Made by a program: the position numbers and the translations under genes. Under the pieces are notes generated by a model. The model ran no database searches, was not told the DNA's origin, and was given only the letters and a program-made list of their open reading frames with translations. A stretch of 64,000 bases of DNA from Gammaproteobacteria bacterium (GTDB taxonomy: Bacteria > Pseudomonadota > Gammaproteobacteria > Steroidobacterales > Steroidobacteraceae): assembly GCA_025355165.1 (NCBI GenBank), contig JANYAD010000172.1, positions 44,277 to 108,276 of the forward strand. Reading direction: 5' to 3'. Shown here piece after piece: positions 52,607 to 61,077 of this stretch (within the stretch, counting starts at the first letter, position 1; each line of letters opens with the position of its first letter).

Positions 52607-53605
52607 ATGAACGCATTGCGATTCGGCTTGCGAACTCCTGTTGTGCTCATCGCTTTATTGACGCTTGGGATGGCGGAGCCCCCGCCCCCGGGGATCGCGT
52701 ACGATGAGATTGTGCACATCGTGCCGCCCGGCGCAACTCCGCCGCCGCTCGGCAGCTTCGCGCAAGAGGCAGCCGTGATCGCGGCATTGCCTCCGCTCGT
52801 GGTTCCCAAAGCGCGGACGCCCAATTACACCGCGATGATTGCGCTGCAGACCGTCTCGAGTTTGGCGGTCGACCCGTACACGGCCCTTATCAACTCGTGG
52901 GCCGCCGTAGCTGCGGGAAGGTTAGAGGGCAAAGCGGTTGCCGCGGACTTCAACAAGAAAAAGACGGACTTCGCGAACGGGCGGGCGGCGAGAGAACGGA
53001 CTGGGTTGTTGGTCACGTTTGCCTACTATCGTGGCTGGAGCCGGATCGAATTTATCCCCGGCTATATTGCGATCGACAAGCCCGATCAAGGCCTGACCAT
53101 CACACTGGACAGCGCGAAGAAAACCTACCACTCCGTCCACGCCGGACCGATCGAGACGTTTACCGTGAATACTGGGGCGGCTGCCGGGACCGCTACCCTC
53201 GAGGGCGCGATCGCGGTCGAGACATTGCCGCCGGAGCGCATCGAGGGGCTCCCAGCCCGCGGGTATCGCACCAGCGGCTCGATCATCGTGACGCGCGCAT
53301 CGAATACGTGCGCGGCCGGACAGCATCACGTGACAGAGACGGAATATGTGAGTGACAAGCCTGACGCGCGATACGACCCGGCCCAAGATGCATCCAACGC
53401 GCAGCCGCTTGTCGGCGCCTGCGCATTCGGCTCGCCGGTCTCGCACCGCGAACCCGGACACCTCGTGCTGTATCGCGCGGTCATGGTCGATGAGGGTTTG
53501 CCCGCGGCATTCGGCACTGCGATCGAGCGCGGCAACATTCGCGCCCTGGGCGAGGCGGACAATGCAATGTTCCTTCCACCGCCGAACTTCTCGGAGGAAC
53601 CGTAG
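52607..53605 (+). CDS. Secreted hypothetical protein, first of a pair
   Basis: A 332-residue protein. ATG 52607 is chosen over the track's TTG at 52595; a signal-like hydrophobic segment ('PVVLIALLTLGMAEPP') follows it. The mature protein is beta-rich with two Cys ('NTCAAGQHHV' and 'LVGACAFGSP') that may pair. No enzymatic motif. Its stop is 2 bp before the next start, and the GGAGG inside its end serves that gene, so the two are one operon. The family is unknown to me. The 308-bp gap before it holds the hairpin above and nothing else that I see. Confidence 0.65.
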   Translation: MNALRFGLRTPVVLIALLTLGMAEPPPPGIAYDEIVHIVPPGATPPPLGSFAQEAAVIAALPPLVVPKARTPNYTAMIALQTVSSLAVDPYTALINSWAAVAAGRLEGKAVAADFNKKKTDFANGRAARERTGLLVTFAYYRGWSRIEFIPGYIAIDKPDQGLTITLDSAKKTYHSVHAGPIETFTVNTGAAAGTATLEGAIAVETLPPERIEGLPARGYRTSGSIIVTRASNTCAAGQHHVTETEYVSDKPDARYDPAQDASNAQPLVGACAFGSPVSHREPGHLVLYRAVMVDEGLPAAFGTAIERGNIRALGEADNAMFLPPPNFSEEP

Positions 53606-53607
53606 CC

Positions 53608-54441
53608 GTGGGCAGATTCGTTCTTGTGATCCTGCTCGGCATTCTGGGTGTTCCCACGTGCGTCGCCGTGGCGGATGCTCTCAAGCCAGGCGACGCGCTT
53701 ACTTATACGATGACCACGTCTTGGAGCGACTGGCCCGCGCACGACCCTAGTCCGATGATGCCAAAGTCAGACGCCGAGTGGGCCAAGGTGCCGGTGGGGG
53801 ACATGTTCAAGAGATCGACGTCGGGCACGTTCGTGGTCAAGGTCGACCGGCTCGATGTGGACGGCAGCGCCCATGCCAGCATGGTCTTCAGTGACAACAA
53901 GCCCGACAAGCGCAACAAGCGCGTTACCGGCTTGCCGGATACGCTGGTACTCGATGTAAACGTCATGCCCGACGGTCAGATCCTACCGAAGGTCGACTTT
54001 GCCATGATCCAAGCTGCGGGCTTCGACCAAAGCACGAGCGAGCCCGCTTTTCCTCCTGGCTACCGGCCTCGGACCCCAGCGGAGTGGAGCAACGTTCTGG
54101 CCTTCTTGGCCAGTCGCAAACTACTATTGTTCAACGAGGTCGCGCTCGGCGCCGGAAAGAAGAAGGCGTTCAAGGAGGGGGATGCCTGGCGCATCGTCAT
54201 CCCCGACCAAAACAACCAGGTAGTGAACTTCGTCTGTCAGGGAACGCAACAGTTCCTGGGCCGCGAAGTTGCGGTGCTCGCCTTCACGACGACACGAATG
54301 ACGCAGAATGGAGTCGGACCCGTTGGCGGGACCGCATTTTACGATATACAAAACCATCTCCTCGTAAAGCTGCACAGCGTCGGCGATAACGACATCGTCA
54401 CCGGCGTGCACAATCAGGCGCTCGACATCATCTTGCAGTAA
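53608..54441 (+). CDS. Secreted hypothetical protein, second of a pair
   Basis: A 277-residue protein with GTG start; 'GGAGG' at about 53595 gives proper spacing. The signal peptide ends near 'CVAVADALKPG'. The mature part opens 'LKPGDALTYTMTTSW', and 'KVDRLDVDGSAHASMVFSDN' and 'GGTAFYDIQNHLLVKLHSV' look like strands of a lipocalin/LolA-like open barrel. Coupled to the previous gene. A role in outer-membrane or periplasmic ligand handling is only a guess from fold impression. Confidence 0.65.
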   Translation: MGRFVLVILLGILGVPTCVAVADALKPGDALTYTMTTSWSDWPAHDPSPMMPKSDAEWAKVPVGDMFKRSTSGTFVVKVDRLDVDGSAHASMVFSDNKPDKRNKRVTGLPDTLVLDVNVMPDGQILPKVDFAMIQAAGFDQSTSEPAFPPGYRPRTPAEWSNVLAFLASRKLLLFNEVALGAGKKKAFKEGDAWRIVIPDQNNQVVNFVCQGTQQFLGREVAVLAFTTTRMTQNGVGPVGGTAFYDIQNHLLVKLHSVGDNDIVTGVHNQALDIILQ

Positions 54442-54554
54442 ATCTAAGCGGGCACAACCCGAGTGGCGGGACTGCTCGCGCGTGGAGCACGCGTTGGGTC
54501 TGCCGCGCTCGCTTGAAGGAACTCGGTTACAAATGGCTGCGGTGGGTCCCGCGT

Positions 54555-54574
54555 CCCGCACAATGCCGTGCGGG
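54555..54574. terminator. Hairpin between convergent genes
   Basis: CCCGCAC/GTGCGGG, a 7-bp perfect stem with a 6-nt loop, between the plus-strand pair (stop 54441) and the minus-strand lipoprotein gene (stop 54613). No T-tract. Confidence 0.5.
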
Positions 54575-54612
54575 TGCGGGTCAGCAGTGGGGTGGGAACC
54601 TGCGCATCCTCA

Positions 54613-57279
54613 CTACTTCACGTTAATGGCAGCGATGCCATTGGCGCCGAATTGCAGATAGAGAATGCCGTTCGCCGACAGCGCAAGCCGCGCGCCGCCC
54701 ACTGCCGGATAACTCCACACCGTCTGATGGGTGGTGGTGTCGATGCCGTAGACTGCCGTGTTGGTGCTGATGAACACCATGTTCTGCGTCAGGAGCGCCT
54801 CGCTTAAGAAGTTGACATCACCGGCCGTTGGGGGAACCCACGACCATTGGATTGAGCCGTCCGTCTCCGAACGTACCTCGAGCTGCATTGGATTCTCGTT
54901 CGCGACGTACAAGAGCCCCGCGTGGTAGGCGGGATTACTGGGGAAGCATCCCAGCATCTTCCAGTTGATAGTCCCGAGCGTGGTGTTGTAGCCGACCAAG
55001 GCGTTGCCGATGCCGCAACCATTTAACAAGGAGTTGGTGTACGCCGCGGCAACGGCGTGCCCCGCGGCACCCAGCACGACCGATCCGCCGATGTCGTACA
55101 CATAGTTGGTGAAGGTCGGATCGGTAATCGACATTTGCACCGCTCCGGTAACCGGATCAAAGATATGCAGTGCGTCCCCGGTATACGCATATACGGACTT
55201 TGCGTCCACGGCCGGCGTCCACTCGTCCTGCTGTGCGGCGCCAGCGAAGAAGAGTTGATTGCCTAACGTATCGAACCCGTAAAGACCACCATAGGTACCC
55301 GCATCGGTGTAGACACCGGAGGCCCCGATGGTGGGCGCCAAATAATGCTCCCACTGCGAACTCATTTGCGATTTGAATACCAGGCCGCCATCGGATGCCC
55401 GCAAGGCGAACATGTAGGTGGAACTCTGCTGGCCCGCCGCGATATAGACCACGCCGTTCGCAACGGCCGGCGGGTTGGTCGAGGGTTGTTGCAGGCTGCT
55501 GAAATCATACTGCCAGGCCACCGAGAGGTCCGATTCGTTCCGCGCATATAGGATGTTGCCGTTCGCCGCGAAAAACTTGCCGTTGGAAGCCGTCAAGGTC
55601 GTGTCGTAGTTGCCGCCGAGCCCTCCGGCGACCATGGGGGGTCCCTGGAAACGCGTCGTGAACTGGTTGGGATCAACAGCCGCATCCACGTAACCTGTGT
55701 GCGAAGCGTTGCCCTGGAACGTTGTCCAGTCCGCCACGCCGGGCCAGGCGCTCAAGGTGGTCTTGTTGTCCCCCGACCAAGCGCTGTTGCTCGAGAGCAC
55801 ATGCACATCGAATGGAATGTAGATGGCGCGCAGCGCTTGTGGCACCGTCGCCGCGGCATCGCTGTACAAATCGACGATCAGCTTGTCGACGACGTGTCCC
55901 AGGGCCGCGCTGGTCGAGGTGACCACGGACACCGGGAATACACCGCCCGATGCGGCACCCACGGTGGCAGGCATGGAGAAGGTACCGGTCGCATCCGTCA
56001 CCGTCGCGTGAAGCGTGCCGGTGAAGGAGAAGTCCAGGGGCTTGAGGCCGATCGCCACGGTGACGGGCGTACCGCTCGCGACCATGCGAGCGATTGCTGA
56101 CGGCGTGACGGTCAAATTGACGATGCCGATCGAGACGCTGGCACTCGTCGAACCCGCACTATTGCTCACCGTGATGGCATAGGTGGCAGCAGCTTGAGCG
56201 ACGGTGGGGGTACCGCTGATTATGCCGGTTGTGGCATCGAGCAGTACGCCGAACGGCAGGTTCGGTGACACGCCGTAGTGCAACTGGATTCCCTGCACGG
56301 TCGGCGGCAGCGGCACCATCGTTGCATTGATGACGAAAAGCACCGGAGTCGGATAGGACAGCGACTTCGGCGGCGCAAGTGTGACGGCAATCGCTAAGGC
56401 GAATGTCGCCGAACCTCCCGAGTTGCTTGCGGCGACGAGGTACTGCGCGCTGGCCACCGCCTGAGTCGGTGTACCGGAAATGCGCCCCGTCGCGGCATCC
56501 AGGGTGAGTCCCGGTGGCAGCGCGGGTGAGACGCTGTAGCCTGTCACGATGCCCGTGACAGTGGGAATGATGGGGGTGATCATCGCGGCGGTCTGATAAC
56601 TCTGAGGACTCGGGTAGGACAGCGCGCTCGGCGGCGCCTCGACGACCGCGATGGAAATCGAGAAGCTCGCCTGCCCGACCGGGTTTTGCGCCGTGATGGT
56701 GTAGAACGCAGCGGGAGTGAGCGCCGTGGGCGTGCCCGAGAGTTGCCCGGAGCTCGGATCCAGCGACAGTCCTGCCGGCAGCGCCGGCACAACGGAATAA
56801 CCCGCTACCTTGCCCTGGACTGCGGGAATCAGGGTCGCGATCGCGACACCTCTAAAAAAGGTCTGAGGACTCGGATACGCAAGGCCAGAAGGCGCCGCGA
56901 GATTGACCGAGATCGTGAGCGCGAATGAACTCGAACCGCCCGAGTTGTTGGCGGCGATGGTGTAGTTCGCCGTTGAGGTGGTTGAGGTAGGCGTGCCAGC
57001 GATCTGTCCGGACTTGGCATCGAGCGCAAGCCCTGCAGGCAATGCCGGGGACACGGAGTATCCGGACACGGTTCCCGTGATGCTTGGCGCCAGCGGAGTG
57101 ATCGCGACGCCGACCGTATATACCTGGGGGCTCGCATAGCTCATCGTCCCGGGCGGACCGACCGGCGGGGCAGAACTGCCTCCTCCGCCTCCTCCGCCAC
57201 AGGCGGCAGTCAGCACGCAGACAAAGGCTACAAAAAAGCTGGCCGCGACGTTGCGCGGAACGGTCGTGATCGATCGCAT
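54613..57279 (-). CDS. Lipoprotein with four Ig-like (He_PIG) repeats and a PQQ-like beta-propeller
   Basis: An 888-residue protein. ATG 57279 follows 'GCAGGG' with 5-nt spacing; the track start is 21 codons upstream. The signal ends with a lipobox 'VLTAACGGGGGGG'. Four tandem putative-Ig repeats (about 87 residues each, residues ~22-370) open with 'YPSPQ'-like and contain 'LPxGLxLDxxxGxIxGTPT'. A linker domain (about 375-490) follows, then a propeller of PQQ-like blades (about 505-885; 'GVVYIAAGQQSSTYMFALRASDG', 'TTHQTVWSYPAVGG'). It is likely anchored at the outer membrane and displays a binding propeller. Substrate unknown. Confidence 0.85.
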   Translation of the reverse strand: MRSITTVPRNVAASFFVAFVCVLTAACGGGGGGGSSAPPVGPPGTMSYASPQVYTVGVAITPLAPSITGTVSGYSVSPALPAGLALDAKSGQIAGTPTSTTSTANYTIAANNSGGSSSFALTISVNLAAPSGLAYPSPQTFFRGVAIATLIPAVQGKVAGYSVVPALPAGLSLDPSSGQLSGTPTALTPAAFYTITAQNPVGQASFSISIAVVEAPPSALSYPSPQSYQTAAMITPIIPTVTGIVTGYSVSPALPPGLTLDAATGRISGTPTQAVASAQYLVAASNSGGSATFALAIAVTLAPPKSLSYPTPVLFVINATMVPLPPTVQGIQLHYGVSPNLPFGVLLDATTGIISGTPTVAQAAATYAITVSNSAGSTSASVSIGIVNLTVTPSAIARMVASGTPVTVAIGLKPLDFSFTGTLHATVTDATGTFSMPATVGAASGGVFPVSVVTSTSAALGHVVDKLIVDLYSDAAATVPQALRAIYIPFDVHVLSSNSAWSGDNKTTLSAWPGVADWTTFQGNASHTGYVDAAVDPNQFTTRFQGPPMVAGGLGGNYDTTLTASNGKFFAANGNILYARNESDLSVAWQYDFSSLQQPSTNPPAVANGVVYIAAGQQSSTYMFALRASDGGLVFKSQMSSQWEHYLAPTIGASGVYTDAGTYGGLYGFDTLGNQLFFAGAAQQDEWTPAVDAKSVYAYTGDALHIFDPVTGAVQMSITDPTFTNYVYDIGGSVVLGAAGHAVAAAYTNSLLNGCGIGNALVGYNTTLGTINWKMLGCFPSNPAYHAGLLYVANENPMQLEVRSETDGSIQWSWVPPTAGDVNFLSEALLTQNMVFISTNTAVYGIDTTTHQTVWSYPAVGGARLALSANGILYLQFGANGIAAINVK

Positions 57280-57869
57280 TGCATCCCTGCCTGGGCTATT
57301 ACCCAAAAGAATGTAGTTATTTGTTTTTTTGCTACGCCTCAATCTAGCATGTTTTGCGACAAAATCACGAAACAGCGCAGATGATCATCGGATGGCTGCG
57401 GCCGCGGCGATTGACATGAAAATTCAATTCTCAGTAAGCAGGCCATCGATATCCGCGAACGGTAGCAGTTCGATACAGAAGAGTTACTTGCTAACGCCGG
57501 CCTATGATCTTCAATTATGCAGAGGGGGCCAGTGAGTCGCTCTTACGGCAAAAAGGCCACCACTCGTCGAATGACGGCTTCGACTTACGGGTGCGATTTA
57601 TTGGCGATTCGCAAAACGTAGAATGCACAACGGTCGGGAAATTGGTGGCCCGATGTCGCGTCCTGACTGGGCCCCACGTCGGGCCATTAACGTCACGGTT
57701 TCTTGAAGATTCACCAAGTCGAAAAAGCGGCTTTGCCTGCTGCCGTTTTCTCAGCAATCCCCTTTGATTATCCAGAGGTAGTCACGCCGCTAAGGCTGTT
57801 ATCGTTCAAGAGCCCGAACAGGCATGGGGGACGCCCAATCCGTGAACTCATATCCGCTCGGTCAGACGT
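57280..57869. other. Intergenic region, about 590 bp
   Basis: No gene is supported: frames are short and Arg/Ser-rich without ribosome sites. A 34-codon plus-strand frame beginning at about 57512 ('MQRGPVSRSYGKK') is too short to judge. The sequence is less GC-rich than the genes on both sides and may be a decayed insertion. Confidence 0.35.
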
Positions 57870-59441
57870 TCAATAGTGGCTGTTATCCGCGTCCTCAATA
57901 AGGCCGTTTGAATCCAAGAAAATATTCCACGTCGAGAGGCCGCGCTCCTGACGGACTTCGTAAATATCGCCGCCATAGAAGTCTACGTGACGAAACTCCA
58001 CAGATTTCACCGCTCCCCAGCGAGCATAGGTCTTGTTGAAATCCGTAGTTTCCCTAACGAGCTCGGCATACCACGGCGCCATCTCGTCGTAATTGGGCCT
58101 TCCCGTGCGTATCCCATCGAACAACCGCCGCAGGGCCGCTTCGCTCCCCGGGGCCGGGGACTGACTTTGAAATCTGGCCTTGTTGTTGTCCGTAATCTGC
58201 TGGGCCGTTGAGGCATCGATGCGCGGAAGAGGAACTGAAAACGCCGTGCCGTAGTGCTGAATCATAGCTGTAATTTGACCCTGTCGATCGCGCACGAACG
58301 TGGCCACGGGCCCCAGGCCTGCCCATTTCGGCGCAAAAAAGTTCATCTCGCTGTCTGCCATGATTTCAATGGGATCGTCGTCCGGCGTTTGCAAGAGCAA
58401 GCGCGCGCCATCGCGGGTGATGGAGTAAACGACATGGGCTCCGCGTGCATAAAAACCGGTGTACTCATCAAGGGCGGCGGGCGTCAGGAGAATCGGGCGA
58501 TCCGGGACTGATAAACCGGCGTTGGGCGGAGTCACCTGCGCGGCAACGGCGACTAAGGCTAACGCCAGTGTTCCGAATATTACAGTGCCGACAGACCCCC
58601 ATTTGGCAGGATCCCTCACCATGATGGCGATCCTTTCCTCAAGAAGCGATTTGGATTCGGACATGGCCGCCACCGTGCCAATGTAGGCCGACGGCCGCTG
58701 ACTCACTTCAAGCAGCATCTCCCCGTATTGCCTAGTATCAACACCCTCTTCAAGGACTCGCGCATCGCAATCGACTTCGATCGCGTTACGCAGACGGTGC
58801 AATTGCCACCACAATGGTAAATTCCAGGGCATGAGCACCAGCAGAAACAGTGCCACGGTCAGCAATTTCGGGTCACCCGCCGCCAAATGTGCCTGCTCGT
58901 GCGCAATGACCATTGCTTGGTGCGAGGGCGAGGAGTTGGTCAACCATAACGGTACGACGATCCGAGGACGCACTAAGCCAAACACCGCCGGACCCACATC
59001 CGGAGCGATGAGCACGGAGGCGCCGGCAACACTGCCTATTCTCCACCGCCGTTTGCGCCAGAACACGTATGAGCCATTGAGCACCAGAGCTGCAAGCAGC
59101 GCGCCCGAGACTACCATCCAAGAGCGTTGCAACATCTGGTGGAGGCGCGGCGTCGTCGCGGGATTGCCGGTGCGCTCGCGCACCCATACTAACGGAGCGA
59201 TCTGAACTGCGGTCATTTCTCGCAGGGCTGTAATTTTACGCGAAACCGTCGGCGTCACGAGACTCGGAACTTGCACGGAGACTGAGGAGATGATCGTAGG
59301 AATGGCGAGCGAGGCCACAATCGTCAGCGCCCAGATCCATCGAGTTCGCCCCCGACGCATTCGCGCAGCGTATTCAGCCGCGCGGGCCGCCACGCTGAGC
59401 AGCAGCGTAACCACGATGACGTACAGCATCCAGCTGAGCAT
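57870..59441 (-). CDS. BlaR1/M56-type membrane metallopeptidase sensor with a non-PBP C-terminal domain
   Basis: A 523-residue protein; ATG 59441 is 5 nt after 'GGGG'. N-terminal membrane helices (about 5-25, 35-55, 110-130) and an M56 zinc site 'VIAHEQAHLAAGDP' (HExxH) near 185 follow the BlaR1 plan. Another helix lies at about 285-305. The exported C-terminus (about 315-523) lacks the penicillin-binding SxxK/SxN/KTG set of true BlaR1. It starts instead with 'LDEYTGFYARGAHVVYSITRDGARLLLQTPDD', a DUF3471-like barrel, so the ligand is unlikely to be a beta-lactam. It should sense a signal and cleave the BlaI-like repressor encoded 12 bp upstream. Confidence 0.88.
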   Translation of the reverse strand: MLSWMLYVIVVTLLLSVAARAAEYAARMRRGRTRWIWALTIVASLAIPTIISSVSVQVPSLVTPTVSRKITALREMTAVQIAPLVWVRERTGNPATTPRLHQMLQRSWMVVSGALLAALVLNGSYVFWRKRRWRIGSVAGASVLIAPDVGPAVFGLVRPRIVVPLWLTNSSPSHQAMVIAHEQAHLAAGDPKLLTVALFLLVLMPWNLPLWWQLHRLRNAIEVDCDARVLEEGVDTRQYGEMLLEVSQRPSAYIGTVAAMSESKSLLEERIAIMVRDPAKWGSVGTVIFGTLALALVAVAAQVTPPNAGLSVPDRPILLTPAALDEYTGFYARGAHVVYSITRDGARLLLQTPDDDPIEIMADSEMNFFAPKWAGLGPVATFVRDRQGQITAMIQHYGTAFSVPLPRIDASTAQQITDNNKARFQSQSPAPGSEAALRRLFDGIRTGRPNYDEMAPWYAELVRETTDFNKTYARWGAVKSVEFRHVDFYGGDIYEVRQERGLSTWNIFLDSNGLIEDADNSHY

Positions 59442-59453
59442 CAAGACCCCGCT

Positions 59454-59816
59454 TTATTTCAATTTCCCTGCGAGAAGTTTGCGCATCCGCCGAATCTGTT
59501 CGGGGCTGAACTTCTGATCAGACACTAACCTGGCAAACAAGAGTTCGGACGAATCTTTAAAGAGCTTACCCAGTAGATGGTTTAGTGCACTCTTCTGAGC
59601 GGCATGTTGCAGCACAATGGCGAAATACCGATGCAGGCGTCCTTCTTCCTCATGCTCGGCGTAGCCCTTGGCTTCGAGCGTGCGCAGCACAGTCAATACT
59701 GTGGTATACGCCAGATTGTCGCTCAAGCGCTTCTGCACGTCGCTGACGGAGGAATGCCCGTCTTCCCAGAGCACTTGCATGACATCCGCTTCCCGGTCGG
59801 TAAGGGGTATTTTCAC
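59454..59816 (-). CDS. BlaI/MecI/CopY-family repressor
   Basis: A 120-residue winged-helix repressor with GTG start. 'LTDREADVMQVLWEDGHSSVSDVQKRLSDNLAYTTVLTVLRTLEAKGY' is the family DNA-binding domain (quoted here in concept; the Thr-rich recognition helix 'AYTTVLTVLRTL' is clear). The C-terminal helices dimerise and contain the site cut by BlaR1-type proteases. It lies 12 bp ahead of the M56 gene, and three TACTA-type dyads stand upstream, so it should repress its own operon and the divergent cupin gene. Confidence 0.95.
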   Translation of the reverse strand: MKIPLTDREADVMQVLWEDGHSSVSDVQKRLSDNLAYTTVLTVLRTLEAKGYAEHEEEGRLHRYFAIVLQHAAQKSALNHLLGKLFKDSSELLFARLVSDQKFSPEQIRRMRKLLAGKLK

Positions 59817-59826
59817 CGCATCTCGC

Positions 59827-59842
59827 TACTAAAGTTGTAGTA
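59827..59842. promoter_or_regulatory. BlaI-type operator 1
   Basis: TACTA-AAGTTG-TAGTA, a 5-bp dyad 11 bp upstream of the repressor start. It matches the TACTACA..TGTAGTA-like core of BlaI/MecI sites and should overlap the repressor promoter. Confidence 0.75.
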
Positions 59843-59966
59843 AACAATAAGCGCGCGACCCAAGGTTGTCAATGTGCGCGGCATAGCTGTTGGGAGCTGT
59901 AGGTTCATGACCGCCCTAGAGGCGAAGCACCATCAGGCTCACGCGTGCAGTGATTCTCGCCTCGAC

Positions 59967-59987
59967 CAACTACTATTGATGTAGTTG
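59967..59987. promoter_or_regulatory. BlaI-type operator 2
   Basis: CAACTAC-TATTGAT-GTAGTTG, a perfect 7-bp dyad, about 150 bp from the repressor start and 104 bp from the cupin start. Contains the ACTAC/GTAGT core. Confidence 0.8.
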
Positions 59988-60009
59988 ACAGATCCGCGGT
60001 CCAGGGCGT

Positions 60010-60027
60010 CTACTACATCTCTAGTAG
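60010..60027. promoter_or_regulatory. BlaI-type operator 3
   Basis: CTACTA-CATCTC-TAGTAG, a perfect 6-bp dyad 22 bp beyond operator 2 and 64 bp before the cupin start. Sites 2 and 3 have centres about 41 bp apart, near four helical turns, and could bind cooperatively. Confidence 0.8.
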
Positions 60028-60090
60028 TGACGTGTGAGTTTAGAGCGGCGAAGCTAGCAATCCAACAATACAAACTATCGGAGAGTGTCG

Positions 60091-60615
60091 ATGAACAAGA
60101 GAATAAAGGTTATCCTATCGGGCGTCGCGATGGCGGGGGCCGTCGCGGGAATTGCTTTGGCGACGCCGACACTCGGCTTGCTTTCCAACAAAATCCTCTC
60201 GACCGGGGTCAAGAATGGCGACATCCACGCTCACGCCCACGTTGCGGTGCCGGGCACAGAAGAAGAAGGGTTTAGCGCAGAGTTACAGACGGAGGGGCCC
60301 TCAAACATCATCGTCCAGGACGCGATCTTCGGGCCTGGTGGTACCACCGGCTGGCATAAGCACCCTGGAATCCTGCTGCTCAGCTTGACGGCCGATTCTG
60401 CGCCCATTGACTGGTACGACGCGCATTGCAACAAGCATGTCTATAACGCTGGAGACTCCTGGACTGAAGGCACTTCGGTACACGATGTGGTCAACAGCAG
60501 CACGATCAATGCCCACTTTATAATTACCTACGTTGTCGCAAAAGACCAGAATAAGCGCACTGACATACCTGCTGCGGACATTCCGGCGTGCGCAGCTGGC
60601 TTAGGGCTGCCGTAA
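60091..60615 (+). CDS. Exported cupin-like protein, probable BlaI regulon member
   Basis: A 174-residue protein; ATG 60091 is 5 nt after 'GGAGAG'. A hydrophobic signal region (about 8-30) may be cleaved or anchor it. The cupin barrel carries 'DAIFGPGGTTGWHKHPGILLLSL' with His-x-His as metal ligands, 'NKHVYNAGDSWTEGTSVHDVVN' as second motif, and two Cys near 'DAHCNKH' and 'IPACAAG'. Such proteins bind a metal or small ligand rather than acting on known substrates. It is divergent from the repressor, with two operators near its promoter. Confidence 0.82.
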   Translation: MNKRIKVILSGVAMAGAVAGIALATPTLGLLSNKILSTGVKNGDIHAHAHVAVPGTEEEGFSAELQTEGPSNIIVQDAIFGPGGTTGWHKHPGILLLSLTADSAPIDWYDAHCNKHVYNAGDSWTEGTSVHDVVNSSTINAHFIITYVVAKDQNKRTDIPAADIPACAAGLGLP

Positions 60616-61077
60616 GAAACCGGCTGCAAATTGGCGAAACGGGGGTGAATTCCATGTGATGCGTGGAATTCATCCTGCGCTTCGCGTTGAACTGGCCAAG
60701 AATGACGAAGTAATCTTCCATCACGGGATGTCCCACGTTTTTCGCCAGGGCCGGTGACAAAGTGTTCTTTGTCTATAAAGAAATAATTGCGACACAAGCA
60801 CGCGTACACGCGAGTTAGAGGAGCTCATCGTGAACGAGTCAACGCATTGACTCAAGGTTGATACCGAAAAGCGAACGATGTGATTTGTTCCAGGAACGAG
60901 AATGGGCCACGCCCGAAATCAGCCGGCTGCGATTGCAGATCCTGCACTTCACGCAATCGGCTTATGCACGCAAGCACGCGCACAGTCAAGGACGACTACC
61001 GGAACACCTTACGCCCATCAATCTCGGTCGATTCGGACTAGAATACAGAGGAGACCGGTTGCCACAGGGAGCACATC
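60616..61077. other. Intergenic region, about 460 bp
   Basis: Holds the hairpin at 60646-60672 and no convincing gene; the 77-codon frame at 60858-61091 overlaps the next gene's leader and lacks family features. The composition is mixed, and 'AGGGAG' at its end serves the GTG start at 61078. Confidence 0.4.
60646..60672 (+). terminator. Hairpin after the cupin gene
   Basis: TGAATTCCA pairs perfectly with TGGAATTCA; an inner G-U and G-C pair extend the stem to 11 bp with a 5-nt loop. It lies 30 bp after the stop without a T-tract. Confidence 0.55.
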
